A stretch of DNA of 64,000 nt from UBA3305 sp002373555 (GCA_946612455.1 CAMOER010000009.1:18798-82797), one strand, 5' to 3'. Counted from the stretch's first letter, positions 51,116 to 59,266 are shown. Notes: generated by a model not told the origin, from the letters alone. Numbers and translations: made by a program.

Positions 51116-52918
51116 ATGGAAATCACGAAAGATATTCGTTATGTCGGCGTCGACGATCATCAGATCGATCTGTTTGAAGGTCAGTATGTCGTTCCGCTGG
51201 GAATGGCTTATAATTCCTACGTGATCGATGATGAAGAAAGCATTGCGGTCATGGATACCGTGGATCAGAATTTTACCGAAGAATGGCTTGCCAACCTGGA
51301 CCGCGAGCTCGGCGGAAGAAAACCGAACCTGCTGATCATCCAGCATATGGAGCCGGATCATTCCGCGAGCATCCGCAGATTCTGCGAAGTCTATCCGGAT
51401 GTCGTGCTGCTCGGGAATGAGCTGACTTTCACCATGATGGATCAGTTCTTCCCGGAGGGGATCAAAGCCTCCCGCGTGACCATAAAGAACGGGGAGAAGA
51501 TCTGCCTCGGCAGGCATGAACTGACTTTCGTCTTTGTACCGATGGTGCACTGGCCGGAGGTCATGGTGACGTATGACAGCACGGACAAAGTGCTGTTCTC
51601 GGCGGACGGTTTCGGAAAATTCGGCGCGAACGATGTGGAGGATCCCGAAGGCTGGGCCTGCGAAGCCAGACGCTACTATTTCGGCATCGTCGGCAAGTAC
51701 GGCGCACAGACGCAGGATCTCCTGAAGGCTGCGGCTGGACTGGATATTCAGATCATCTGTCCGCTGCACGGCCCGGTACTCAGTGAAAATCTGAGTTATT
51801 ATCTGGATCTCTATAACAAGTGGTCTTCCTATGTCCCGGAAGAAGAGGGCATCCTGATCGCCTATACATCCGTTTACGGACATACGAAGGAGGCTGTGCT
51901 GAAGCTGGCCGAGCTCCTGAAGGCGCGTGCCTGCCCGAAGGTATCGGTGATGGATCTGGCCAGAGATGACATGCCGGAGACGGTGGAGGACGCATTCCGT
52001 TACAGCAAGATCGTGCTGGCGACGACCACTTACAACGGAGAAATCTTCCCGTTCATGCGCGAGTTCATCCAGCATCTGACGGAACGCAATTATCAGAACC
52101 GTACAGTGGCTTTTATCGAGAACGGATCCTGGGCGCCCATGGCAGCCAAAGTCATGCGGGAGATGTTCGGGGATGCACCGAAACTGGAATTCGCAAAGAC
52201 GACAGTCACCATCAATTCCGCGCTCAATGCACAGAGCGAGGCGGCCCTTGTGAAACTGGCCGACGAACTCTGCCGCGAGTATGTCGCGCAGTCCTCCGAA
52301 CTGGCGAATAAGAATGACAGGACCGCGATGTTCAAGATCGGCTACGGTCTCTATGTCATCACCAGCAATGACGGGAAGAAGGACAACGGCTTTATCGGCA
52401 ATACCGTTGCGCAGGTCGCGAGCGATCCGAATCTGATCGCAGTCTGCATCAACAAGGCGAATTACAGCCACGATACGATCAAAGAGACCGGCATCATGAA
52501 CATCAACTTCCTGGATGTGACCGCGCCGTTCTCCGTATTCCAGCATTTCGGCTTCCAGAGCGGCCGGAACGTCGATAAATTCGCGAACTGTGAAAAAGAG
52601 CTCCGGACGGATAACGGACTCATTTTCCTTCCGAAATATATCAATGGCGTGATGTCGCTGAAGGTGGAGAACTATACGGATCTCGGAAGCCACGGCATGT
52701 TCCTCTGCAGCGTGACGGAGATGCGCGTGATGAGCGACAGAGAGTCCATGACCTACAGTTATTATCAGAGCAATGTCAAACCGAAGCCCCAGCCGACAAA
52801 GAAGAAAGGCTATGTCTGCAAGGTCTGCGGCTATGTTTACGAAGGAGACGAACTGCCGGCCGACTTCATCTGCCCGCTCTGCAAGCACGGCGCGGAGGAC
52901 TTTGAACCAATCGGATAA
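51116..52918 (+). CDS. FprA-type flavodiiron protein with flavin reductase and rubredoxin modules
   Basis: Four-module O2- or NO-reducing enzyme, 600 residues. Diiron lactamase-like domain: HMEPDH (His77, Glu79, Asp81, His82), MVHWPEVM, SADGFGKFG and CPLHGPVL give all metal ligands. Flavodoxin-like FMN domain begins ILIAYTSVYGHTKEAVLKL (about 245). A flavin-reductase-like domain (IGYGLYVITSNDGKKDNGFIGNT) runs from about 405. A C-terminal rubredoxin has CKVCGYVY and CPLCKHG. Having its own reductase and rubredoxin, it may take electrons directly from NAD(P)H to detoxify oxygen. An AGGAGG site lies eight bases before the ATG. Confidence 0.95.
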   Translation: MEITKDIRYVGVDDHQIDLFEGQYVVPLGMAYNSYVIDDEESIAVMDTVDQNFTEEWLANLDRELGGRKPNLLIIQHMEPDHSASIRRFCEVYPDVVLLGNELTFTMMDQFFPEGIKASRVTIKNGEKICLGRHELTFVFVPMVHWPEVMVTYDSTDKVLFSADGFGKFGANDVEDPEGWACEARRYYFGIVGKYGAQTQDLLKAAAGLDIQIICPLHGPVLSENLSYYLDLYNKWSSYVPEEEGILIAYTSVYGHTKEAVLKLAELLKARACPKVSVMDLARDDMPETVEDAFRYSKIVLATTTYNGEIFPFMREFIQHLTERNYQNRTVAFIENGSWAPMAAKVMREMFGDAPKLEFAKTTVTINSALNAQSEAALVKLADELCREYVAQSSELANKNDRTAMFKIGYGLYVITSNDGKKDNGFIGNTVAQVASDPNLIAVCINKANYSHDTIKETGIMNINFLDVTAPFSVFQHFGFQSGRNVDKFANCEKELRTDNGLIFLPKYINGVMSLKVENYTDLGSHGMFLCSVTEMRVMSDRESMTYSYYQSNVKPKPQPTKKKGYVCKVCGYVYEGDELPADFICPLCKHGAEDFEPIG

Positions 52919-53047
52919 CGCTGCGGTCTTAATGTGCGAAGAAGCGGCGTTTGGCGGAACAGATTGAATGCGCCGGAACACCGGTGCTGATCTTCAGGAC
53001 AAGATAGTGCGACGAGATGTGCGTAAATTTCACGCCGTCAGAATCGA

Positions 53048-53266
53048 GGTACCCCATTTTCTGTCAATATGAAGACGGAAGATAGTCGGGGAAAACATTT
53101 CGTGCAAATACTGACATATTAATATGAGCAGGTACCCTGTTTTCGATAAAGACGAACTGTCAAATAGTCGAAACAGGGTACCTGTTTTTTCAGAGCGTTT
53201 TGCTGCCGCACATTTTATATGCAGCAGCGGTTTATTTTAAGAACTGCTGCTTGTTTATGGGGTACC
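53048..53266. repeat. Dyad-symmetric four-site GGTACC element, copy A
   Basis: GGTACC occurs at 53048, 53131, 53177 and 53261 (spacings 83, 46, 84). The outer pair reads GGTACCCC ... GGGGTACC and the inner pair GGTACCCT ... AGGGTACC, so the element is mirror-symmetric about 53157. The inner pair lies in a 16-17 bp stem (53129-53146 with 53168-53184, one bulged base) followed by TTTTTT, which could also stop transcription. A second copy with the same spacing is at 54459-54678. Confidence 0.82.
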
Positions 53267-53268
53267 TG

Positions 53269-53356
53269 AATCATCAGGAATGATCAAGATTGCACAAAGA
53301 AATCAAATTACAGGATGAATTCCGGGCAGCAGCCGGTCAATCATCCGGAATGGTCG
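53269..53356 (+). repeat. Imperfect 18-base direct repeats, 70 bp apart
   Basis: AATCATCAGGAATGATCA (53269-53286) and AATCATCCGGAATGGTCG (53339-53356) match at 15 of 18 positions. They lie between the GGTACC element and the nuclease gene. Confidence 0.55.
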
Positions 53357-53392
53357 AAAAGCAGGACTCGTTGAATGGGCAATGCGCTCTTC

Positions 53393-54196
53393 TTACTGAA
53401 AATACCGGGATATGATGTCGATTATCTCTCTGTAGTCGAACGGGTGGTTCTCAGATTCAAACGTCATGATCAGGTTCTGTCCGGGAATAAAGCCGTTCTC
53501 GATATAGGTCTTGATTTTTCTGGCTGTTTTCTTTACATACTGCTCATCGTGCATCATTCCGAAGTGCTCCCACAGAATGATGAATCCGGCATCGGGATGA
53601 AGGATGGTAAAATCCGGGTAGTAAAATTCATACGGAAGATCCAGACGGCATTCATAGCGATAAGGAATATGGTTTGTAAATAATTCATGGGCAATCATCA
53701 TTTCTGATTTTGAACGTACCTTGTCGCCCTTCAGTGTCGGATAAATCAGATGATCGGGATGATCGCTGCTCTTTTCATAAGGCGCATGCTGCCATTCCGT
53801 TATATTGTCGGAAAAGCGGTTTTCATCCGGAAGAAGGATCTGCTGTATACCGGGAGAATTGAGTAAGCGCTGCACTTCATTTCCAAAATCGGGATTATGT
53901 TTATCAAGATAGGAACATACAGCATTGAGTTCATGACAGAGATCACGTTTTTTGTTCCAAAGAATACTTTTCTTGGCCAAAACTCTGATTGTCTGCAGAT
54001 CTTTTTTTCGGAGGTAATGAAGGACAGGATTGGCGGGATCGTTCCGATTTGGAATTTTGTGATAGTATTTGAACCGTTTTCCGTTCTTGTGGCAGACAAG
54101 ACATCCTTCGGGAGCGGAAGACAGTTCTTGCTCAATTGTATGGATTTCCTTTTCCAATCGTTCTTTTTCGGATAACATTCTTTTAAAAAGTGTCAT
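53393..54196 (-). CDS. PD-(D/E)XK-like nuclease domain protein, uncharacterised
   Basis: Protein of 267 residues of a family common in Clostridia but without known function. A basic, coiled N-terminal half (KERLEKEIHTIEQEL) with a CLVCHKNGKRFKYY motif (32-45) leads to a C-terminal restriction-endonuclease-like core: RSKSE (161-165), YYPDF (192-196) and WEHFG (209-213), which supply the Glu, Asp and Glu-x-His/Lys positions of the PD-(D/E)XK fold. GAGG lies nine bases before the ATG. It is flanked on both sides by GGTACC four-site elements and is AT-richer than the neighbours, which suggests acquisition as a unit. Nuclease activity is inferred. Confidence 0.78.
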   Translation of the reverse strand: MTLFKRMLSEKERLEKEIHTIEQELSSAPEGCLVCHKNGKRFKYYHKIPNRNDPANPVLHYLRKKDLQTIRVLAKKSILWNKKRDLCHELNAVCSYLDKHNPDFGNEVQRLLNSPGIQQILLPDENRFSDNITEWQHAPYEKSSDHPDHLIYPTLKGDKVRSKSEMMIAHELFTNHIPYRYECRLDLPYEFYYPDFTILHPDAGFIILWEHFGMMHDEQYVKKTARKIKTYIENGFIPGQNLIMTFESENHPFDYREIIDIISRYFQ

Positions 54197-54458
54197 GATA
54201 AATATCCTCGTTTGTGATGTTTTTCAGGAAAAATATTGCTGAAAAATCAAAAGGTTTGTCTTGAAAAGCAACAATATGATAAATTGTCACATAATAATTA
54301 TATTGCACGAGATTTAAATAGTCAACTCAAATAAAAAATAAGTATGGAGCAAAACGGGAAAGCAAATGGCCTTTTTGTGCAGAACAGAAGAAGTATTTCC
54401 TCTGAATCTATCTGCCAGGAAAGCAGGTTGTTCATAATAATGTGATGCTGAGGGAAGG

Positions 54459-54678
54459 GGTACCCCTATTCCGTGCTCTTTGAAAGCATTAACTGTCAAC
54501 AGGACAGCAGTTATGTGTGAATTCTGGTCGACCTGATAACAAAGGTACCCTTTTTTATAGCATAAAGGGACTTCTTCGACATGAAATAGGGTACCTGGTA
54601 CTATAATGACCGTCGGTATTGCACCGAACTGAGGGAGAATGTTATATTTGAAGAAGCAGGGATGATTGTCGGGGTACC
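54459..54678. repeat. Dyad-symmetric four-site GGTACC element, copy B
   Basis: GGTACC occurs at 54459, 54544, 54590 and 54673 (spacings 85, 46, 83). Outer sites read GGTACCCC ... GGGGTACC and inner sites GGTACCCT ... AGGGTACC, exactly the pattern of copy A. The inner pair can form an imperfect 16-bp stem. The sequence between sites is not recognisably related to copy A, so only the sites and their spacing are conserved. Confidence 0.8.
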
Positions 54679-54834
54679 TGAAAGAGAAAATAGAAGAGAA
54701 TTCGCACTTGGCTGGCAGGATACGATCCGCAGGAGACGGAGACGAACCGAGGCACGGAAGAATGGCAGCCGGGAGACTGCAGATGATACCGATTGAACAA
54801 ATGCACCGTTCGGAGAATTACCGTATATTGCCAT

Positions 54835-54888
54835 CCGGTATTGTTCGCATTAAAATGATTGCCGGTATTGTTCGCATTAGAATGATTG
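54835..54888 (+). repeat. 27-bp tandem duplication upstream of the CmpB-like gene
   Basis: Two adjacent 27-base units (54835-54861, 54862-54888) differ at one base (A to G). Each starts CCGGTATTGTTCGCATTA and ends AATGATTG. They end two bases before the GGGAGAGG ribosome site of the next gene. Confidence 0.88.
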
Positions 54889-54903
54889 TGGGAGAGGATG
54901 ATA

Positions 54904-55926
54904 ATGATCGCAGGCATGACATATTATGAAATCGCAAGCTACTTCTTGATTTATTCCTTCATCGGCTGGTGCGTGGAGGTGATCTACCACGCGGTAAAGG
55001 TCGGGAAAGTGATTAACAGGGGCTTTCTGTGCGGCCCGGTCTGCCCGGTGTACGGGTTCGGGATCCTGGCTGTGTTTGCCATGACCAAAAGCGTCCTCCC
55101 ATCCCTCGCGAATATGTCGGAGAGCAGGCTGAGAGAAGGTACCCGGCTGTCCGAGATCATCGTTGTTTTTCTGTGCTGTATGATCCTTGCGACGCTGGTT
55201 GAGCTTCTCGCCGGATGGATCCTGGATATGGCGTTCCATGCAAGATGGTGGGATTACAGCAGCGAGCCTTTCAATCTGCACGGCTACATCTGCCTCCGCT
55301 TCAGCATGATCTGGGGCATGGCCGGTGTGTTCGTGGTCAGGATCATTCAGCCGATGATGGAAAATGCATCCGCGTACCAGCTGCCGGAAAAATACGGATG
55401 GCCGCTGCTCGCGGCAGCGTATGCTGTTTACCTGTTTGATTTTGTGATCACTGTCATGATCGTTGCAGGCATGAACAAGCGACTGGCGGAACTGGATGAA
55501 GTGCAGAAAAAGATGCGCAGACTCAGCGATGATCTGAGCGAGAAGATCGGCGGCAGCACGATCCAGACGCAGCAGAAACTGGAGGAATCCAGAGTGCAGG
55601 CAGCCCTTGCGGGTTATGAAATGCGGGATGAACTGCAGCGGCAGCGAAAGGAATTCGAAAGGGAAAGTGCGGAATTCAGACTGGAAGCGGAACGGCAGCG
55701 GGCGGAGTTGTCCGAAAAGGCGGAAAAACGCCGCCGGGAGATGGCAAAGCAGTATGCCGAGCTGACGGAGAGATCCGAGCAGCTGAGAGAAAAGCTTCTT
55801 GCTGGCCGGTTCGCCGGAAGCCGGCGGCTTTTTACGGCATTCCCGTACATGAAGCACAGCCGTTATCCGGAGATGATCGAAAGACTGCGGAAGTATGTAC
55901 ATCACGAAAGCAAAGGGACAGAGTAA
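54904..55926 (+). CDS. PF06541 (CmpB-like) membrane protein with C-terminal coiled coil
   Basis: Membrane protein of 340 residues. The first half has five or six hydrophobic segments with the family blocks FLIYSFIGWCVEVIYHAVKVGKVINRGFL and CGPVCPVYGFG, usually annotated as putative ABC transporter permease, although no ATPase is adjacent and transport has not been shown. From about residue 205 a long charged helix (RRLSDDLSEK onward; repeated RQR/ERQRAELSEKAEKRRRE) predicts a cytoplasmic coiled coil. The family is widespread in Clostridia. ATG 54904 sits seven bases after GGGAGAG; ATG 54898 is an alternative. A terminator follows downstream. Confidence 0.82.
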   Translation: MIAGMTYYEIASYFLIYSFIGWCVEVIYHAVKVGKVINRGFLCGPVCPVYGFGILAVFAMTKSVLPSLANMSESRLREGTRLSEIIVVFLCCMILATLVELLAGWILDMAFHARWWDYSSEPFNLHGYICLRFSMIWGMAGVFVVRIIQPMMENASAYQLPEKYGWPLLAAAYAVYLFDFVITVMIVAGMNKRLAELDEVQKKMRRLSDDLSEKIGGSTIQTQQKLEESRVQAALAGYEMRDELQRQRKEFERESAEFRLEAERQRAELSEKAEKRRREMAKQYAELTERSEQLREKLLAGRFAGSRRLFTAFPYMKHSRYPEMIERLRKYVHHESKGTE

Positions 55927-56008
55927 TGGCCGCGGTCGCCTGAGAGCAATGCGGTCGGCTGCGGCAATACAGCAGGAGACTGCTGTCCATGTGATTCCTG
56001 TGGAAAAC

Positions 56009-56048
56009 ACGGATGCGCCGGGAGAAATCCCGCTGCGTCCGTATTTTT
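56009..56048 (+). terminator. Terminator after the CmpB-like gene
   Basis: Stem starting ACGGATGC and closing GCGTCCGT, with an inner GGGA-GAAA-TCCC hairpin, followed by ATTTTTT. Confidence 0.8.
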
Positions 56049-56122
56049 TATGTGACAAACCGCGGCAATCGTGGTATAGTCTCTGCTATGTGTAAAATCA
56101 ATGAAAGAGAAAGAGTGAGAAA

Positions 56123-57475
56123 ATGACGCAGATCAGAGAAAACAAAATGGGCACGGAGCCCGTTCCGCAGCTTCTGCTCTCCATGGCGCTGCCGATGATG
56201 TTCTCTATGCTCGTGCAGGCTACCTACAACATTGTTGACAGCATCTTTGTATCCAGGATCAACGAAGCAGCACTGACAGCTGTCTCCATGGCTTTCCCAA
56301 TCCAGAACCTGATGATCGCGGTCGCGACCGGCACTGGCGTCGGCATCAATGCGCTTCTGTCCAGAAGCCTGGGCGAAAAGAAGCAGGAGACGGCGGACCA
56401 GGCCGCCAATATGGGCGTTTTCCTGGCCATCATGAGCTATCTTGTTTTCCTGATCATCGGCCTGACAGTTCCGGAAATCTTCATGAGGGCCCAGACACCG
56501 TATGAAGATATCATCGCGTACGGCGTGGAATATACCAGGATCGTGACGATCTTCTCCTTCGGTATCTTCGGTGAGATCGTTCTGGAGCGGCTCATGCAGG
56601 CGACCGGAAAGACCCTCCTTTCCATGGCGGTTCAGCTGGTCGGCGCAGCGATCAATATCATCTTTGATCCCATTCTGATCTTCGGTCTTCTGGGCTTTCC
56701 GGCGATGGGCGTGACCGGCGCTGCGGTCGCAACGGTGGCCGGACAGATCATCGGCATGATCGTCGGCATCTTCCTGAATCATTTTCTGAACCGGGAGATC
56801 CGGCTGTCCGTGAAGGAGATCCTGAGCCCGAAGCCGGCGATAATTGCCCGCATTTATTCGGTGGGCATTCCGTCCATCCTGATGGCTTCCATCGGTTCCG
56901 TCATGACATTCTGCATGAATAAGATCCTGATGGGCTTTTCCTCGACAGCCACGGCTGTCTTCGGCATCTATTTCAAGATCCAGAGCTTCTTCTTTATGCC
57001 CATGTTCGGGATCAATAACGGCATGGTGCCGATCGTCGCTTACAACTACGGCGCGAGAAACAGGCAGAGGATCATGGATGCCGTTAAATATGCGCAGATC
57101 TACGCGACCGTCATCCTGTTCGTCGGACTGATCCTGTTCGAAGTCTTCCCCGGTACGGTGCTCAGCCTGTTCGATGCCTCCGATCACATGCTGGAGATCG
57201 GCATCCCGGCGCTCCGGATCATCTGCACCAGCTATGTGTTCGCTTCCTACTGTATCGTGACCGGTTCGTTTTTCCAGGCGCTGGGCAACGGCGTCTATAC
57301 GCTGATCATGTCCGCGGCCAGACAGCTGCTCGTACTGATCCCGGCCGCCTATCTGCTTTCGCTGTCCGGGAACCTTCTCCTGGTGTGGCTGGCGTATCCG
57401 CTTGCGGAAATCGCTTCCGTCAGCATGTGCATGTTCTTAAAACGCAGGATCATCCGGGATAAGCTGTCTTTTTAA
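56123..57475 (+). CDS. MATE family efflux transporter (second copy)
   Basis: Multidrug and toxin extrusion transporter of 450 residues and 12 hydrophobic segments. The first half has SMALPMMFSMLVQATYNIVDSIFVSRI and the GTGVGINALLSRSLGEKK stretch; the second half repeats the fold with FGINNGMVPIVAYNYGARN. It differs clearly from the MATE protein at 19811-21178, so it is not a recent duplicate. It is probably transcribed on its own, between two terminators. The ribosome site is a purine run (GAGTGAG) rather than a full AGGAGG. Substrate unknown. Confidence 0.94.
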   Translation: MTQIRENKMGTEPVPQLLLSMALPMMFSMLVQATYNIVDSIFVSRINEAALTAVSMAFPIQNLMIAVATGTGVGINALLSRSLGEKKQETADQAANMGVFLAIMSYLVFLIIGLTVPEIFMRAQTPYEDIIAYGVEYTRIVTIFSFGIFGEIVLERLMQATGKTLLSMAVQLVGAAINIIFDPILIFGLLGFPAMGVTGAAVATVAGQIIGMIVGIFLNHFLNREIRLSVKEILSPKPAIIARIYSVGIPSILMASIGSVMTFCMNKILMGFSSTATAVFGIYFKIQSFFFMPMFGINNGMVPIVAYNYGARNRQRIMDAVKYAQIYATVILFVGLILFEVFPGTVLSLFDASDHMLEIGIPALRIICTSYVFASYCIVTGSFFQALGNGVYTLIMSAARQLLVLIPAAYLLSLSGNLLLVWLAYPLAEIASVSMCMFLKRRIIRDKLSF

Positions 57476-57526
57476 GACGCCCGCTTGACATCCCGAGAGA
57501 AATATGCTAAAAAAAAGCCGAAAAGC

Positions 57527-57562
57527 AAAGGCGCTTTGTCCGACGGGCAAAGCGCCTTTTTT
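57527..57562 (+). terminator. Terminator after the second MATE gene
   Basis: Twelve-base perfect stem AAAGGCGCTTTG / CAAAGCGCCTTT (57527-57538, 57548-57559), nine-base loop, then a run of six T from 57557. Confidence 0.9.
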
Positions 57563-57603
57563 GCAGCCATTCGGAATAAATATGCGCATTCATGAGATTT
57601 CAG

Positions 57604-57632
57604 TTTTCATTTTCCGTCATGTATGTTAAAAT
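57604..57632 (+). promoter_or_regulatory. Promoter of the PurF-like gene
   Basis: TTTTCA (57604-57609), 17 bases, TAAAAT (57627-57632) with an extended TGT before the -10. Expected start near 57639, giving a leader of about 120 bases. Confidence 0.6.
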
Positions 57633-57649
57633 CAAGACCTGAAAATTCT

Positions 57650-57702
57650 ACGGCGGTCATATAACGGACATGATCCCCTGCCGTTTCCTGATTCAGCAGG
57701 GG
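57650..57702 (+). promoter_or_regulatory. Leader RNA with two mutually exclusive hairpins
   Basis: Hairpin 1 pairs ACGGC-GGTCAT (57650-57660) with ATGATC...GCCGT (57670-57684). Hairpin 2 pairs CCCCTGC (57675-57681) with GCAGGGG (57696-57702). They share 57675-57681, so only one can form. No T run follows hairpin 2. I cannot match it to a known riboswitch class. Confidence 0.5.
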
Positions 57703-57758
57703 TTGAACGATTGCGTTTTCCGGCATTCCGGCCGGCATTATACCTGAAGGAGGGTACT

Positions 57759-59177
57759 ATGGGCGGTTTTTTCGCAACAGCATTAAAGGGTGACTCGGTA
57801 TTCGATCTGTTCTTCGGGACGGATTATCACTCGCATCTCGGAACAAGACGCGCCGGCATGGCGGTCTATGACAGTGAACACGGGTTTGACAGGGCGATCC
57901 ACAATATCGAGAATTCTCCTTTCAGGACCAAATTCGAGAAGGATTTTCACAAGATGCACGGCAATCTCGGCATCGGCTGCATCTCTGATTATGAGCCGCA
58001 GCCCCTGGTCGTCCGTTCACACCACGGCACCTACGCCATCACGACCGTCGGAAAGATCAACAATCTCGATGCGCTGATCGAGCAGGTAGTCGGCAGCAGC
58101 AGCATGCATTTCATGGAAATGCGGGGCGGCCTGATCAATGCGACAGAGCTGGTCGCCGCGCTGATCAATCAGAAGGACAATCTGATCGACGGCATCCGGT
58201 ATGCGCAGGATACGATCGAAGGATCCATGACGATCCTTCTGCTTACGCCGCAGGGCGTCTATCTGGCGAGAGACAAGATGGGGAGAACGCCCATTGTTGT
58301 TGGCAAGAAGGACGACGGTTACTGCGCTGCATTCGAACCTTTTGCCTATCTGAATCTCGGATACGAGCCGTACCACGAGCTCGGCCCCGGCGAGATCGAT
58401 ATCATGACGCCCGAAGGGATCACGACCCTTGCCGCGCCCGGCAAGAAGATGAAGATCTGCACCTTCCTGTGGGTCTACTACGGCTATCCGTCCTCTTTCT
58501 ATGAGGGCATCAGCGTGGAGCGGATGCGTTATCACTGCGGCGCCCATATGGCGAAGCGGGATATGCTCGGAAAAGAGGATCTGGATATCGTCGCCGGCGT
58601 ACCGGATTCCGGTACGGCACATGCTGTCGGCTACGCCAATGAATCCGGCATTCCGTTCTCCAGACCGTTCATCAAATATACGCCTACCTGGCCGAGATCC
58701 TTCATGCCCACGATCCAGACGCAGAGAAATCTGATCGCCAGGATGAAGCTGATCCCGGTGCACGATCTGATCGAAGGACAGCGGATCCTGCTGATCGACG
58801 ACTCGATCGTCCGCGGCACGCAGCTTCGCGAGACATCCGAATTCCTGTTCCACTCAGGTGCGAAGGAAGTCCATGTGCGTCCCGCATGTCCGCCGCTGCT
58901 CTTCGGCTGCAAATATGTGAACTTCTCCCGTTCGAATTCGGATATGGAGCTGATCGGCAGAAGAGTGATCGCGAAGGAAGAGGGACAGGACGTTTCCCTG
59001 GATGTACTGTATGATTATGCAAATCCGGATTCCGACAGATACCATCTGATGCTGGATCGGATCAAAGAGGAGATGGGCTTCACGACGCTGCAGTACAACC
59101 GTCTGGACGATATGCTCTCCGCTGTAGGCATTCCGGAAGACCAGCTCTGCACCTACTGCTGGAACGGAAAGGAATGA
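57759..59177 (+). CDS. PurF-like amidophosphoribosyltransferase lacking the N-terminal Cys
   Basis: Protein of 472 residues with PurF architecture: an N-terminal Ntn-type glutaminase domain (DYHSHLGTRRAGMAVYD, DGTYAITTVGKINN-like HGTYAITTVGK) and a C-terminal phosphoribosyltransferase domain with the PRPP loop LLIDDSIVRGTQ around residue 347. Classical PurF begins with the nucleophile Cys after the Met or propeptide; this one begins MGGFFATALKGD, with Gly there, so glutamine hydrolysis should be lost or altered. Similar Cys-less proteins occur in Bacteroidetes and Clostridia. It may use free ammonia or have another role. AAGGAGGG precedes the ATG by about five bases. Confidence 0.88.
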   Translation: MGGFFATALKGDSVFDLFFGTDYHSHLGTRRAGMAVYDSEHGFDRAIHNIENSPFRTKFEKDFHKMHGNLGIGCISDYEPQPLVVRSHHGTYAITTVGKINNLDALIEQVVGSSSMHFMEMRGGLINATELVAALINQKDNLIDGIRYAQDTIEGSMTILLLTPQGVYLARDKMGRTPIVVGKKDDGYCAAFEPFAYLNLGYEPYHELGPGEIDIMTPEGITTLAAPGKKMKICTFLWVYYGYPSSFYEGISVERMRYHCGAHMAKRDMLGKEDLDIVAGVPDSGTAHAVGYANESGIPFSRPFIKYTPTWPRSFMPTIQTQRNLIARMKLIPVHDLIEGQRILLIDDSIVRGTQLRETSEFLFHSGAKEVHVRPACPPLLFGCKYVNFSRSNSDMELIGRRVIAKEEGQDVSLDVLYDYANPDSDRYHLMLDRIKEEMGFTTLQYNRLDDMLSAVGIPEDQLCTYCWNGKE

Positions 59178-59237
59178 CCGGCTCCGGTATCGCCCGACCG
59201 TAGGCGCAAAAATCTTTTCAAAATCAGATGAAACCTA

Positions 59238-59266
59238 TTGACAAAATCCTCTCGTTAGGATATCAT
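59238..59266 (+). promoter_or_regulatory. Promoter of the tRNA cluster
   Basis: Consensus TTGACA (59238-59243), 17 bases, TATCAT (59261-59266), about 55 bases before the first tRNA. Confidence 0.75.

Larger units (their letters stand above)
52919..53392. other. AT-richer intergenic region with repeats
   Basis: About 470 bases without a gene. It contains the first GGTACC dyad element (53048-53266) and a pair of imperfect 18-base direct repeats. I find no start-codon-led frame of convincing length on either strand. Confidence 0.7.
54197..54903. other. AT-rich intergenic region with repeat element and tandem repeat
   Basis: About 700 bases without a convincing gene. It contains the second GGTACC element (54459-54678) and a 27-bp tandem duplication (54835-54888). 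AT content is highest at 54200-54360, ahead of the nuclease gene start, where its promoter must lie. Confidence 0.65.

Noticed and set aside
49733..52981. Very long open frame on the minus strand (over 1000 codons)
   Set aside because: It lies antisense to the DUF2007, NifX-FKBP and flavodiiron genes, whose motifs and ribosome sites are clear. Its translation has no recognisable domain and is rich in His and Arg, as expected for an antisense frame in GC-rich coding DNA.
53129..53190. Simple rho-independent terminator of the flavodiiron gene
   Set aside because: The stem and T6 would allow termination, but it is 210 bases past the stop and forms the inner half of the four-site element, so that is unlikely to be its only role.
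53048..54678. CRISPR array
   Set aside because: The repeated unit is only 6-9 bases, the orientation alternates symmetrically, spacing is 83/46/83 rather than constant, and no cas gene is present.
53048..54678. KpnI-like restriction-modification system, because GGTACC is the KpnI site
   Set aside because: No methyltransferase is encoded nearby, KpnI is an HNH rather than PD-(D/E)XK enzyme, and the ordered outer/inner site pattern is not explained by a restriction site alone.
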